Of a stretch of 64,000 nucleotides of DNA, positions 20,740-30,934 are shown piece after piece. Source of the DNA: Bacillus smithii (GTDB taxonomy: Bacteria > Bacillota > Bacilli > Bacillales > DSM-4216); contig NZ_CP012024.1 in assembly GCF_001050115.1 (NCBI RefSeq), forward strand, positions 1,840,001 to 1,904,000, in the 5' to 3' direction. Each line of letters opens with the position of its first letter. Position 1 is the first letter of the stretch. The notes under the pieces are model-generated. The model was not told where the DNA came from and searched no databases. It worked only from the letters and a program-made list of their open reading frames with translations. A program made the translations under genes and the position numbers.

Positions 20740-20990
20740 ACTGAGTATCCATCAGAACAGACACAGGTGAATGATTCCTACCTTCTGAATCGCTTCACTA
20801 ACTGTATAATCAGCCTTTTTGACAGTTTTTTTACTATACGATGTGCATCTGCCTTACCTTCAAACAAATAAGAACCGAGACAACGTACCAACGGCACATC
20901 GCTCGATTCTTGCATATAGGCAGCTTTTCGCTCCCTATTCCATGTCGATTTACAACAAGTACAATCTCTTTGTAAAGGAAAAAACTTGAT
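20740..20990 (-). pseudogene. Possible decayed ORF beside the CRISPR leader
   Basis: Read leftwards, a frame without stops gives NRERKAAYMQESSDVPLV, then LGSYLFEGKADAHRIVK. After a one-base shift it continues as KADYTVSEAIQKVGIIH. I see no start codon with a ribosome-binding site and do not recognise the family. It could be chance coding potential. The remaining stretch to 21082 is AT-rich and empty. Confidence 0.3.
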
Positions 20991-21082
20991 TATAAAGAAA
21001 TACAGTTATAATTACAATTTCTCCTAAATTCAAAAATCTTCATAGACTATTTCGTAAAATTTTGATCTCTTTCTTTCAAATA

Positions 21083-22375
21083 TTAACTCATTTCTTGTGT
21101 AATCATATTTAATCTATCTGCGGAGAGAGACACTTCTTCAAACGCTTTCCCTAATTCATCTATCACGTTTACAAAGGAAACCAATTCCGTCTCTATATTA
21201 TTGTTTTGTCGCATTGTTTCAACCATCGTATCTAAAATTTGTTCAAAGTGTTCCTCTGTTTCATTCATGTTTTGATTGCCATTATTCACTTCTGTTTTTA
21301 TTTTTTCAAGCGAATTGTTAAGTTCCTCCACTTGTTTTTGAGTATTTTGAATTAGAGACGATACTTTTGAAACAGAGTTCTTTGTTTGCTCGGACAATTT
21401 TCGAACTTCGCCAGCCACAACAGCAAAACCGCGACCCGATTCTCCTGCTCTTGCGGCCTCTATCGTCGCATTTAGCGATAATAAGTTGGTTTGGTCAGCA
21501 ATGCCAGTCACAATACCAACTATTTCTTGCATTTGTTTCGATATTTCTAATAATACTTGGACATCATTGGATATATCATCAACCTCACTATAAATGTTAG
21601 ACATGATGAATGCCTGTTTTTGCATATGTTCTTTTCCTTTTTCGGCGCGTTCTTTTGCGATCAAAGACAGCTGAGTTCCGTTTTTTGCAAGTGAAACGAT
21701 TTCATTTGATTGCGAGATTAATTGTTGGAAAGAAGCATTTGTTTGCTCTGAGATGGCGGCTAGATTTTGCGAAGCACTTGCAACGTTATGACGTGCTGAC
21801 CTTTTTTGTTCCTCAGCCGCTTCCTTTAATCTTTCTGATTCAGCATCGTATGCCTCTAATACTAACTGTTGTTCTAGATTTAAAATTTTTGAGACGGCTC
21901 TTATAGCTAGAAAACACTCTTCCTTATCTATAATGTTTTGTTGGATAATATCTATTAGGGCTAACAATAGATCTTGAAAAGCACACATATACCATTTCGT
22001 TTGAAGACCTATTTTTACATGCATATGCGCAATTTTAATCCTTTTGTCGATAAAAGACTCATCTATTCTTCCATTAAACATTTCAATAATATGTTGTCTT
22101 AGTGTCTTTTTTAATCTCTCTATTGAACTGTAATCATTAATAATTTTCAATAGCGAAGGTTCATTTTCCAAGTTTTTGTAAAATCTGTCAACAATAAAGT
22201 CTATTTTTTCGATTACGAATGGCTGTATTGCATGAATAATATATAAATCTTTTTCTGTCAGGTCGATCATGATTAATTGCTTTTCAATTTCACTGCCTTT
22301 TGCGATACTGATATCCCCTTTCCCATTTTCAAAATGAAAATAAGAGTTTTCTTGCTGTGTTCTTTTGAATATCAC
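21083..22375 (-). CDS. hemAT: Heme-based aerotaxis transducer (globin-coupled chemoreceptor)
   Basis: 430 residues, the same length as B. subtilis HemAT (432). Residues 35-190 are a protoglobin sensor with the proximal heme histidine in [10 protein letters not shown]. Residues 200-430 are a methyl-accepting signalling domain with the hairpin tip [20 protein letters not shown]. There are no membrane segments, so it is a soluble receptor that should sense O2 and signal through CheA/CheW. The start is a GTG after GGGGTGAAACATAG. It lies 15 bp downstream of a short globin gene, probably in one operon. Confidence 0.93.
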   Translation of the reverse strand: MIFKRTQQENSYFHFENGKGDISIAKGSEIEKQLIMIDLTEKDLYIIHAIQPFVIEKIDFIVDRFYKNLENEPSLLKIINDYSSIERLKKTLRQHIIEMFNGRIDESFIDKRIKIAHMHVKIGLQTKWYMCAFQDLLLALIDIIQQNIIDKEECFLAIRAVSKILNLEQQLVLEAYDAESERLKEAAEEQKRSARHNVASASQNLAAISEQTNASFQQLISQSNEIVSLAKNGTQLSLIAKERAEKGKEHMQKQAFIMSNIYSEVDDISNDVQVLLEISKQMQEIVGIVTGIADQTNLLSLNATIEAARAGESGRGFAVVAGEVRKLSEQTKNSVSKVSSLIQNTQKQVEELNNSLEKIKTEVNNGNQNMNETEEHFEQILDTMVETMRQNNNIETELVSFVNVIDELGKAFEEVSLSADRLNMITQEMS

Positions 22376-22390
22376 CTATGTTTCACCCCG

Positions 22391-22783
22391 TTACAGTATG
22401 TAAGTATTTAATAGGAAGTAAATAATATCTATATATTTTGTGTACGTGGCTAAATACCACTCCAAATGAAGTCCAATTTCAGAGTGAGCCCGTCCTATGT
22501 TATATCGCGCTTGAATATAACGATCGTCAATGGTCGCTTCGAAACATTGCTGCAAATACCGTTTTTGTGTGGTTTTTAGTCTTTCTAACGTTGAATGGCG
22601 TTGAATGAACTCTCGCAAGGAATCGATCCTTGATATTTCTTCATATAATTCGTCGACGATTGGATCAACAAGTGTGAGTAATATATTTCTATATTCATAG
22701 ACGTATTGCAACCTTTCTTCCGTCACCCCTGTATAGCGCAATTGTTGCAATCGTTCCTTGCTTGTTACTTGTATTCTTTCCAT
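22391..22783 (-). CDS. Short stand-alone protoglobin-domain protein
   Basis: 130 residues that match only a globin sensor domain, with no output domain. Its parts are [39 protein letters not shown] and the proximal-histidine region [19 protein letters not shown]. It ends about 30 residues before a full sensor-globin fold would, so the last helix or helices are missing. GGAGG lies 9 nt before the ATG, which argues for real translation. It may be a free O2-binding partner of the HemAT encoded next, or a remnant of a truncated receptor. Confidence 0.7.
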   Translation of the reverse strand: MERIQVTSKERLQQLRYTGVTEERLQYVYEYRNILLTLVDPIVDELYEEISRIDSLREFIQRHSTLERLKTTQKRYLQQCFEATIDDRYIQARYNIGRAHSEIGLHLEWYLATYTKYIDIIYFLLNTYIL

Positions 22784-22959
22784 TCCATAAATCCTCCATT
22801 TTATACAAAATCCTCCTTAATCATCCTCATTATATAATACTTTTTTACTATACCTTCTTAAATTTTCTAAATTTTTGTGAATCATCTATCCATTTATTCT
22901 GTACACGCATCCGGCAATGTATAATTTGTTTGGAAAATGATGATTTTGGAGGAAACTAT

Positions 22960-24339
22960 ATGTCAAAATATCTCTTATGTCGGCTTATACAAAATGAAAC
23001 AGGGACTTTTCAGCTATTTTGGAAAAAAGAGAAACATATCCCGAGCGTTTCATCCGTTTCTTCGTCCATTTCACCGTCATCCCCTTCCATCGAAGAGCAC
23101 TATCGACAGCTTATTGAAGGAAATTATAAAAATCTAGTGTCTTTCGTCGGACTCACCGTTGAAGATTTGCAGCGTTTAGTTAATATCCGTCCTCTTTTAG
23201 AGAAACACATATCCAAAATTGTCGATGCTTTTTACGACCGCATCGGCAGCATGCCTAACTTAGTACAAATTATCCAAAGCTATTCGACGATTGACCGTTT
23301 AAAGCAAACGTTTCGTGCCTATTTATTGGACATGGTGTCGGGGGAAGTTGGCGAACAATACGTATTGCGACGGAAAGTGATCGGACAAGTTCATAATCGT
23401 ATCAACCTATTCCCTGAATGGTATCTCGGGGCTTATGCCTTCATTCAAAACGAAGTGCTGCGAATGCTGATGCAAGAACTGCCGCCGCATAAAGCAACAG
23501 ACGTATACCTCTCTTTCATGAAACTGTGTTGGTTCGATATACAAATAGCCATAATGACATATATTGAAGCGTACACGTCTTCCATGATGAAGTTTAGTGA
23601 AATCGAAAAAGTCCAATATCGCCTAACGGAGTCGTCTACAATGCTTGCCTCCAACGCTGAAGAAACCACTGCTTCTATCGCGGATCGGGAAAAATACGTC
23701 AAAGAAATGTTCGATGAAATAAACGCCATTCAAACGCAGTCAAGCGAAATGATCGCAAAAATAGAAAGCGGAAAATTAGACGTAGCCCAAACATTAACGA
23801 AACTTGATAACATTGCACAATTAATTGAAGGAACAAAAGCTCTCACCACTGAACTAGCCGACAGCTCAAAAAAAATCGATGGAATTGTTACCACGATTAG
23901 AGACATCTCCAACCAGACGAATATTTTATCCCTAAATGCAAATATTGAAGCCGCACGCGCCGGCGAACATGGAAAAGGGTTTTCAGTCGTCGCCAATGAA
24001 GTGCGCAAGCTAGCCATGCAAACGGAACAGTCTCTCGATTATATTCAGAATCATATCGATATCGTTCAACAAACGATTCAAAAATTTGAAGCGGCTTTTC
24101 AGCGTATCGTCGAGGAAACGAGTGCATTCCGTCAAGCGAACGAAAGCATCATCCAAGTGTTTGAAGACGAAGCTGCAAGTGTAAAATCCAGCGGGGAAAA
24201 AATCGATCGATTAGCTTCATTTATCGAAGACTTTCAACAAACTTTCGGGGAGATTGCAAAAGCGTCCCATCAGATCGCTCAAATGGCGGAAGATCTGAGT
24301 TATTTAAATAACGAATTAACCGAAAAGTTTAAAAAATAG
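22960..24339 (+). CDS. Globin-coupled methyl-accepting chemotaxis protein
   Basis: 459 residues from the ATG at 22960, which follows TTTGGAGGAAACTAT; the longer open frame from 22762 lacks support and overlaps the divergent globin gene. After a Ser-rich linker (about residues 30-50), residues 55-215 are a protoglobin domain with the histidine in [15 protein letters not shown]. Residues 240-459 are a signalling domain with tip [20 protein letters not shown]. It is a soluble second HemAT-like receptor, quite diverged from the one at 21083-22375. Confidence 0.9.
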   Translation: MSKYLLCRLIQNETGTFQLFWKKEKHIPSVSSVSSSISPSSPSIEEHYRQLIEGNYKNLVSFVGLTVEDLQRLVNIRPLLEKHISKIVDAFYDRIGSMPNLVQIIQSYSTIDRLKQTFRAYLLDMVSGEVGEQYVLRRKVIGQVHNRINLFPEWYLGAYAFIQNEVLRMLMQELPPHKATDVYLSFMKLCWFDIQIAIMTYIEAYTSSMMKFSEIEKVQYRLTESSTMLASNAEETTASIADREKYVKEMFDEINAIQTQSSEMIAKIESGKLDVAQTLTKLDNIAQLIEGTKALTTELADSSKKIDGIVTTIRDISNQTNILSLNANIEAARAGEHGKGFSVVANEVRKLAMQTEQSLDYIQNHIDIVQQTIQKFEAAFQRIVEETSAFRQANESIIQVFEDEAASVKSSGEKIDRLASFIEDFQQTFGEIAKASHQIAQMAEDLSYLNNELTEKFKK

Positions 24340-24403
24340 TAAACCGTTTTTTCCGCTGTTTGCTATTCAACCTTTCTGGACAATTGAAATAAGATGGTCA
24401 AAG

Positions 24404-24437
24404 AAAAACTGCAGAATGATTCTTTTCTGCAGTTTTT
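24404..24437. terminator. Bidirectional terminator
   Basis: AAAAACTGCAGAA (24404-24416) and TTCTGCAGTTTTT (24425-24437). It serves the chemoreceptor gene from the left and the coat saccharide operon from the right. Confidence 0.85.
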
Positions 24438-24463
24438 AGCTCTTAAATTCTACTTTTATTAAC

Positions 24464-25450
24464 CTACTCGCTAATTTTATAATAATCTTTAAACCACTCG
24501 ACAAACTTTTCGATTCCTTCCTCAATAGATACTTGGGGTTTATAGTCGATATCCTTTACTAATTCATCAATATCCGCAAATGTTTCTGGAACATCGCCGG
24601 GCTGTATAGGCAAAAGCTTTTTGATTGCCTTCTTTCCTAAATGTTTTTCCAGTACTTGAATAAAATCATTTAGTTGTACGGGTTGGTTATTTCCTATGTT
24701 ATAAATTTTATAAGGAGATTCCGGAGAAGGCCCTTTATTGATTAAACGTAAAATGGATTCCGTAATATCTTCAATATAGGTAAAGTCTCTTTTCATATTT
24801 CCGTAGTTATAAATTTCGATTTGCTGCTGTTTTACAATGGCATTTGCAAATTTAAATAAAGCCATGTCGGGTCTCCCCCAAGGGCCGTAGACAGTAAAAA
24901 AGCGCAACCCTGTTGTAGGGAGATGATACAAATGGCTATACGTATAAGCCATTAACTCATTCGCTTTTTTAGTTGCTGCATATAAACTAATCGGGTTGTC
25001 GACACGATCGGTTACAGAGAACGGTATCTTCTTGTTATTTCCATAGACGGAACTCGATGATGCATATATGAGATGAGGGATTTTATGTTTTTTGCAGCAT
25101 TCTAATATATTGGCAAAACCAACAATATTCGATTGGATATACTTATGTGGATTTTTCAAGCTGTATCGTACACCAGGTTGTGCGGCTAAATTGACCACAG
25201 TATCAAAATCGTGCTGATAGAAAAGATTTTCCAGTAATTCCGTGTTCTCAATTGAGCCTTTGACGAATTGAAAACGAGGATGCTTCATGATCATTTTTAA
25301 TCTGTCATATTTTAAGCTTGTATCGTAATAATCATTCATATTGTCTATCCCGATTACATAAAAACCTTCATCTAACAAACGTTTCGTCAAGTGGAACCCG
25401 ATGAAGCCCGCACAGCCAGTAACCAGAATAGATTTCGAATTCTTCTGCAC
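24464..25450 (-). CDS. NAD-dependent epimerase, UDP-glucuronate 4-epimerase type
   Basis: 328-residue extended short-chain dehydrogenase. The NAD motif TGCAGFIG is at residues 11-18. The catalytic Ser is in ASSSSVYG and the YxxxK pair in SLYAATKKANE. FFTVYGPWGRPDMALF is characteristic of UDP-glucuronate 4-epimerases (LpsL/CapI group). It would make UDP-galacturonate from the product of the next gene upstream. The start is a GTG with AGGAGG eight bases upstream. It is the last gene of the coat saccharide operon and equivalent in context to B. subtilis ytcB. Confidence 0.87.
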   Translation of the reverse strand: MQKNSKSILVTGCAGFIGFHLTKRLLDEGFYVIGIDNMNDYYDTSLKYDRLKMIMKHPRFQFVKGSIENTELLENLFYQHDFDTVVNLAAQPGVRYSLKNPHKYIQSNIVGFANILECCKKHKIPHLIYASSSSVYGNNKKIPFSVTDRVDNPISLYAATKKANELMAYTYSHLYHLPTTGLRFFTVYGPWGRPDMALFKFANAIVKQQQIEIYNYGNMKRDFTYIEDITESILRLINKGPSPESPYKIYNIGNNQPVQLNDFIQVLEKHLGKKAIKKLLPIQPGDVPETFADIDELVKDIDYKPQVSIEEGIEKFVEWFKDYYKISE

Positions 25451-25550
25451 CTCTTGGACCTCCTTCCCCGATGCGGATATGATGAAAGGTATATAGCTAA
25501 GCGCTTTTCGCCATAAAGCCCAGATTTTTCATCTTTCAACGGAGCCATTT

Positions 25551-26864
25551 TCAAACATCAAAACTAGGCGTACCTACTCCTTCATAATGGTAGCCTAATT
25601 TCTTCAATGCAGATGAGTTCAGGCAATTTCTTCCGTCGAATACGTATGGTTGGGATAAAACGTTTTTTGCTTTTTTCCAGTCTATTTCTACGATTTCTTT
25701 CCACTCCGTTACAATTAATACCGCGTCTGCTCCTTTTAAAGCTTCAAATGGGGTTTGAGTATAATGAACGTTAGGATATATCTTTTTTACATGTTCTGTT
25801 CCTTGTGGATCAAATGCCGAAATGTAGGAATGATTTTCGATGAGGTATTGTATAATTTTTAGTGAGGATGCTTCTCTTATATCGTCCGTTTGAGGTTTAA
25901 ACGTAAGGCCTAAAACCGCAATGCGCTTTCCTGACAGCGAGCCCAGCGCTTTTTCTACTTTTTCCATAAACCATAGTGCTTGGGTTTGGTTCACATCTGA
26001 TACGGCCTGAAGTATTTGTAAAGGAGTTTTCTTTGCAGAAGCCAATGCTAGCAATGCTTTTATGTCTTTCGGAAAACAAGATCCGCCATACCCGATTCCT
26101 GCCTGGAGAAAATGAGGACCAATCCTGCTGTCTAACCCCATTCCTTTTGCCACTTGAATCACATTGGCCCCAATTTTATCGCAAAGTCGCGCCAACTCAT
26201 TGATGAACGAAATTTTAGTCGCTAAAAACGCGTTTGAGGCATACTTGATCATTTCAGCATCTTTGATCGTTGTAAACACAACGGGTGAGTTGATCTCTTT
26301 ATACAAATCTTTCATGACCTTTTCGGCTTTCTCCGTTTCACAGCCAATCACAATTCGCTCAGGATACAGAGCATCTTGCAATGCTTTTCCTTCTCGTAAA
26401 AATTCCGGGTTCGAAATGAGATCAAAAGAAATTTCTTTGTTTCTTTTTTTCAGTTCAGCTTTTATGATTTTATGAATTTTATCACCGGTCCCGATTGGAA
26501 CGGTACTCTTAATGACAATTGCTTTATATTCATTCATCAACTTTCCAATCTGTCGTGCCGCTTCCTCTACATAAGATAAATCCGCTTCTCCGTTCGGTAA
26601 GGAAGGTGTGCCGACGGTAATAAATAAAATTTCGACTTGATCGATAACTTCCTCTATATTTTGGAAAAACAAAAGATTTCCGCCGGCAATAAGTTTTTTT
26701 AACAGTTCCTCCATTCCCTCTTCATAAAAAGGGAGAATGGACTTTTTTAACTTTTTTAATTTTTCTTGGTCATTCTCTATGACATATACCTTGTGTCCAT
26801 AATTGGCAAACGCTACACTGGTTGTAGTTCCGACATATCCTGCCCCAATAACGGCTATATTCAT
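25551..26864 (-). CDS. UDP-glucose 6-dehydrogenase
   Basis: 437 residues from the ATG at 26864 (GAGGTGA upstream); a longer open frame has no ribosome-binding site. The Rossmann motif GAGYVGTTTS is at the N-terminus. The catalytic cysteine is in GYGGSCFPKD, and LGLTFKPQTDDIREASS follows in the C-terminal domain. It oxidises UDP-glucose to UDP-glucuronate. It sits between a UTP-glucose-1-phosphate uridylyltransferase and a UDP-glucuronate epimerase, which together form a nucleotide-sugar pathway (compare ytdA-ytcA-ytcB of B. subtilis). Confidence 0.92.
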   Translation of the reverse strand: MNIAVIGAGYVGTTTSVAFANYGHKVYVIENDQEKLKKLKKSILPFYEEGMEELLKKLIAGGNLLFFQNIEEVIDQVEILFITVGTPSLPNGEADLSYVEEAARQIGKLMNEYKAIVIKSTVPIGTGDKIHKIIKAELKKRNKEISFDLISNPEFLREGKALQDALYPERIVIGCETEKAEKVMKDLYKEINSPVVFTTIKDAEMIKYASNAFLATKISFINELARLCDKIGANVIQVAKGMGLDSRIGPHFLQAGIGYGGSCFPKDIKALLALASAKKTPLQILQAVSDVNQTQALWFMEKVEKALGSLSGKRIAVLGLTFKPQTDDIREASSLKIIQYLIENHSYISAFDPQGTEHVKKIYPNVHYTQTPFEALKGADAVLIVTEWKEIVEIDWKKAKNVLSQPYVFDGRNCLNSSALKKLGYHYEGVGTPSFDV

Positions 26865-27249
26865 AAGATTCACCTCGATTCTTTTATTTTTCTTCAAAAT
26901 GGGGCAATCTGTGGTTATATAGCTAATGGGTATATATCCATGTACCCACGAAATCAAACTGGACAGAATGGAATGTAAGTGAATCGTTATGACAAAAGAT
27001 AAGCGTACTCTTACACAAAGCAACGAACTCGATCATTTATTTTATACGGCTGACTCCCATTTTTAGCGAAAGATCTTGCACTCGGCAGTTTTATGTCTAA
27101 TGATAGAGATGATACCCATTTCCAAATTAATGATCAAAGTATCCACTCTGACTAAGTGAAAACTGTTCCACTATACTCATTAGCTGCTTGTCAATCGAAG
27201 TGTTCAAACTTTTTAAGATCGCCCCATGTCCTTCATACCGACCTTTGTT
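26865..27249. other. Gap inside the coat saccharide operon
   Basis: 385 bp between the uridylyltransferase stop and the dehydrogenase start. No gene, hairpin terminator or confident promoter is seen. TATAAA on the minus strand near 27045 has no good -35, and a sporulation-specific sigma factor may be used instead. Confidence 0.35.
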
Positions 27250-28134
27250 CTAACTGTTTAAATTTTTGGGGGCAATCACTTCTTTCAGATACTTTAATAT
27301 GTCTTCTTGCAAGTCTGGTCGCTGTAAAGCAAAATCAATCGTCGCACGTATAAACCCGGCCTTGCTCCCGATATCATAGCGCTTACCTTGAAATTGATAG
27401 GCTAATACTGTCTGCGATTGATTCATGATTTTAATGGCATCTGTTAATTGAATTTCACCATTGGAATCCGGCGGCAACTCTTTCAAAATATCAAAAATCT
27501 CCGGTCTTAAAATATACCGACCCATAATAGCAAATCGGGAAGGAGCTTCATCTTTTTTTGGTTTTTCTACTAGCGTTTCAATATTGAAGATATTTTCTTC
27601 GATCTCATTTCCTTTTGGTTTTATAATTCCGTATTTTGAAACATCATCTTCGTCTACTGGCTGAACGCCTACGATGGAGGAATGATAACGATCATAAACT
27701 TCCATCAATTGTTTTAAACAAGGCTTCGAAGAGTCGACGATGTCATCGCCTAGCAATACAGCAAATGGCTCATTTCCAACAAAACTTTTCGCACAGTATA
27801 TGGCATGGCCAAGTCCTTTTGGTTCCTTTTGGCGAATATAATGAATATTAGCCATGTTTGAAATCTTTTGTACTTCTTTCAGCAACATTTGTTTGTTTTT
27901 CTTAAAAAGAGTTTCTTCTAGCTCATACGATTTATCAAAGTGATCTTCAATCGAACGTTTGCTGCGTCCGCTTATGACAATAATATCCTCTATTCCAGAA
28001 GCTATTGCCTCTTCGACAATATATTGAATGGTTGGTTTATCCACAATAGGAAGCATTTCTTTTGGCAATGCCTTTGTTGCAGGAAGAAACCTTGTCCCCA
28101 GCCCTGCTGCTGGTATTATCGCTTTCCGAATCAT
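27250..28134 (-). CDS. UTP-glucose-1-phosphate uridylyltransferase
   Basis: 294 residues, GalU/GtaB family. The N-terminal nucleotide-binding motif is GLGTRFLPATK, followed by KPTIQYIVEEAI. GLGHAIYCAK and AVLLGDDIVD are the uridine and metal-binding loops. It makes UDP-glucose for the dehydrogenase encoded next. The start is the ATG at 28134 (AGAGG 10 nt upstream); a TTG directly before it is less likely. By context it is the coat-operon paralogue (compare ytdA) and probably not the housekeeping gtaB. Confidence 0.92.
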   Translation of the reverse strand: MIRKAIIPAAGLGTRFLPATKALPKEMLPIVDKPTIQYIVEEAIASGIEDIIVISGRSKRSIEDHFDKSYELEETLFKKNKQMLLKEVQKISNMANIHYIRQKEPKGLGHAIYCAKSFVGNEPFAVLLGDDIVDSSKPCLKQLMEVYDRYHSSIVGVQPVDEDDVSKYGIIKPKGNEIEENIFNIETLVEKPKKDEAPSRFAIMGRYILRPEIFDILKELPPDSNGEIQLTDAIKIMNQSQTVLAYQFQGKRYDIGSKAGFIRATIDFALQRPDLQEDILKYLKEVIAPKNLNS

Positions 28135-28353
28135 CAACCTGACCTCTTCTCTAAAACAAATCTTTATTTTTGATAGTCCTAACTTATTGATTTATATATT
28201 TTAAATATCAAAACGTATTTAAAGATTTGCTCAGTATCTCAATTATTTATAGCTGCTTATTGCCTTTTGGTAAGTCAACTATCCACAAACAGTGATAGAA
28301 ACGAATAATGCTTCTTTCCAGCCATCATAAGTTTTGGGAAACCATATGCCGTT

Positions 28354-29838
28354 TTAACTGTCTCTGCGTCTTCGGCTCGTACTGTCTCCTCGTCCGCGTC
28401 TTTTTTTGCGCCTGTGTGTACGCCTATTACTATAGCTGTGGGAACTTCTTTTATGGCGTCTGCGTGTATGCCTATTATCATGGCTGCGTTTATAGTGCTT
28501 GGAATACCATATGCTTTTTCTGACGGTTTCTCCATCCACATCCAATATGGTGTATTTAATCTTATCTTCAGGTTCCGATTTTTTATCCTTTTTATGTTTC
28601 GCTTCATATTCCGATTCTTTATCCTTTTTATGTTTCACTTCATTTGCACTCGTTTTTTCTGTATTTTCTTGTTCAGTGTCTGAAGTTGGAATCGCATGAT
28701 TTGCTTGACTCCAAACCTCCAGTATCTCGGATGCCACCCGATCCCATTGATACTGGGAAACAGCCAGTTCTCTTCCTCTTTCTCCCATTTTTTTCATTAA
28801 AGATTTGTCAGATAAAATTTGGGAGATTTTTGCTACGAAATCTTTGGGATCTTCCGGGTTTTCTACAACAAGACCATTTTCTCCTGAATGAATGACTTCC
28901 GGGTTGCCGCCCCGTGCGGTTGTGACGATCGGAAGTCCTGCTGCCATTGCTTCATAATGCACCCGAGCTAGCGGTTCTTGCCATTGCGAAGTACATACAA
29001 ATAAATCAGCTGCAGCAAACCAATTCTGTATTTCATCCGGTGCCACAAAGCCTGTTGTTATAACCGGCACTGGCAGCTTTTTGGCTAATGCTCGTACGTA
29101 AGCCACATAATCGGTTATGTTATTTTGGCTAAACCAATTGCTGCCTACAATAACGAGAGCTAAATCTTTGAATTTTCTTGAAAGTTCAGGCAAGGCTCTA
29201 ACTAATTTATCGACCCCTTTATTGCGCGAAAGCCTTCCGGCGAATAAAAGCACCGTTTTGCCCTCTAAACCATTCGCTTTTCGAATTTCCTTGCGTTTTT
29301 TTTGCATCTTTGGATGACTTCCGGGTAAAAATCTCTCGATATCTACTCCGGAATAAATCGTGCGAATCTTTGACGATGCTTGTGGATAAAGTTGACGTAT
29401 GACATTCCCAACATAATCACTGACCGTTACAATACCAGAAACTTCTTCCAAAGCTGCGGTTGCTTCTTCTGAATCGATTTTTTCCGCATTGAACATATCA
29501 TTGTGCATGCTTAAGGTTATCTTAGAATGAGGAGCGGCCTTACGGACAGGAATGACAAGGCGTGGACGGTTAAAAATGTGGATAAGGTCGAATGAGTTTG
29601 ATTCAATATATCGAATCACACCTTCTCGATATATTTCGAAGATTTTTCCCGGTACACGTACATAATGAATGCCGTCTACAGTTTCTTGATCAGGAAGAGA
29701 AGGATCATCAGTCCCTAAAACGGTAATATCATGATGCTTGCTTAAATGTGGAAGAACACCGGAAATATAAGTTTGAATCGCTCCTCCTCGTACGGGAGGC
29801 ACAGGGAGCTTTTCCGTACAGATCATCAAAATTTTCAT
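28354..29838 (-). CDS. Spore-coat type GT4 glycosyltransferase with basic C-terminal tail
   Basis: 494 residues. Residues 1-380 are a GT-B family 4 glycosyltransferase similar to CotSA/YtcC (N-terminus TEKLPVPPVRGGAIQTY). The donor site E-x7-E is in EPLARVHYEAMAAGLP. Then follows a Lys/Glu linker with two imperfect repeats (EVKHKKDKESE, EAKHKKDKKSE). The last 55 residues are very rich in Arg, His and Ser (RRRHKRSSHSYSNRRTHRRK), like CotG-type coat proteins. It starts 1 nt after the cotS-like stop. Another frame through the tail DNA is open too, so a frameshift there cannot be excluded. Confidence 0.85.
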   Translation of the reverse strand: MKILMICTEKLPVPPVRGGAIQTYISGVLPHLSKHHDITVLGTDDPSLPDQETVDGIHYVRVPGKIFEIYREGVIRYIESNSFDLIHIFNRPRLVIPVRKAAPHSKITLSMHNDMFNAEKIDSEEATAALEEVSGIVTVSDYVGNVIRQLYPQASSKIRTIYSGVDIERFLPGSHPKMQKKRKEIRKANGLEGKTVLLFAGRLSRNKGVDKLVRALPELSRKFKDLALVIVGSNWFSQNNITDYVAYVRALAKKLPVPVITTGFVAPDEIQNWFAAADLFVCTSQWQEPLARVHYEAMAAGLPIVTTARGGNPEVIHSGENGLVVENPEDPKDFVAKISQILSDKSLMKKMGERGRELAVSQYQWDRVASEILEVWSQANHAIPTSDTEQENTEKTSANEVKHKKDKESEYEAKHKKDKKSEPEDKIKYTILDVDGETVRKSIWYSKHYKRSHDNRHTRRRHKRSSHSYSNRRTHRRKKRRGRGDSTSRRRRDS

Positions 29839-29839
29839 G

Positions 29840-30934
29840 TCATTTCACTCTCTTCCAATCATTTTGAATTTCCTCCAAGACCGGCCATTTAGTCTTATCC
29901 GTTTCGATAATGGTTTTCATTAATTGTACAGTTTGTTCATTTAGAAACAATTCAGGTTCATACACAACTTCTTTTATATTTTTATAGAATTCATTCGGAA
30001 GTGATAAATCAATCATAAGAATCTCATATAATTCAGGAGAGATGGGATTTGATTCATGATAAGCTTTAATCATCTCTCTTATCCACTTTGCATCCCATTT
30101 ATATAAGTCCGCCATGGTTCCCGAAATCAGCTTTCTTAAATCACGAATCGGGAGATCATAGGCAACACCATCAAGGTCGATAATCCACATCCCGTTCTTG
30201 CCCATTTGGCCATTAGACCAGCCATAATCCTGATGAACTAAGCCCCAATGGGAATTGCCATGTTTGATTAATTCATAATACTTAGATTGATCCAGTCTTT
30301 CCAGACTTCTTCGAGCTTGCTTTTCAAATTCATCTACCACGTCTAATAAATACGAACTTGCGGGAAGCTCTTTATAAGCTTTAGCAATGTTTCGAAACCA
30401 ATCCATTTTCATAATGACGTTTTCATAATTGCTTCGCCATTTGTGCAATCTTGAAGATGTTTCTGCTTGGCGCGGGGGGACATAGCCTTTACTTAATCGA
30501 TGAAATTCACCTAGTGCGGAACAAAGCAATTTGGCTCCCTCTAAATCTTTTGTAACAGGTGTTAACGACTCAATCCACTCTGCGACGAACCATAGCTTTC
30601 CTCCCGCCTCGACATAATTGGCTCCATCTTTCGTCTTGACAATGGGCGGTACTCTGGCATGCCGAACATCAACTAAATATTCTTGAGCTCCCAAGCTAAA
30701 TAAACTCCTGGTTGGTCTTCTGTGCAACAGCTTTAAGCTTTTCGGTCCCTTGCTCGTTTCAATCTTCCAAATACATCCCCCTTTATCAGGTTTCGTTGTC
30801 ACGACCTGCATGCTTTTTACCGAAAAATCATAATGCTTTAAAACTTTATCTGCCAACTTGTTAATATAGTCAGGTACAAAAAACTCATGAGTGGTTTCAT
30901 TCACTTCCCATGGTTCAATGAAAGTCTTCTCCAC
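29840..30934 (-). CDS. CotS-family spore coat protein (kinase-like)
   Basis: 364 residues of the CotS/YutH kinase-like family related to aminoglycoside phosphotransferases. The catalytic-loop equivalent is LVHQDYGWSNGQ and the metal-loop equivalent IIDLDGVAYDLPIRDL. The N-lobe lysine region reads KGPKSLKLLHR. Family members sit in the inner spore coat; catalytic activity is unproven. The start is a GTG after TAGGAGG. It is the first gene of a five-gene coat saccharide operon, so expression in the mother cell late in sporulation is expected. Confidence 0.88.
   Translation of the reverse strand: MEKTFIEPWEVNETTHEFFVPDYINKLADKVLKHYDFSVKSMQVVTTKPDKGGCIWKIETSKGPKSLKLLHRRPTRSLFSLGAQEYLVDVRHARVPPIVKTKDGANYVEAGGKLWFVAEWIESLTPVTKDLEGAKLLCSALGEFHRLSKGYVPPRQAETSSRLHKWRSNYENVIMKMDWFRNIAKAYKELPASSYLLDVVDEFEKQARRSLERLDQSKYYELIKHGNSHWGLVHQDYGWSNGQMGKNGMWIIDLDGVAYDLPIRDLRKLISGTMADLYKWDAKWIREMIKAYHESNPISPELYEILMIDLSLPNEFYKNIKEVVYEPELFLNEQTVQLMKTIIETDKTKWPVLEEIQNDWKRVK

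Noticed and set aside
22762-22959. 66-codon N-terminal extension of the globin-coupled chemoreceptor frame
   Set aside because: It overlaps the divergent globin gene and its ribosome-binding site; a strong GGAGG stands right before the ATG at 22960.
26865-27023. N-terminal extension of UDP-glucose dehydrogenase
   Set aside because: The Rossmann motif starts at the internal ATG (26864), which has a good ribosome-binding site.
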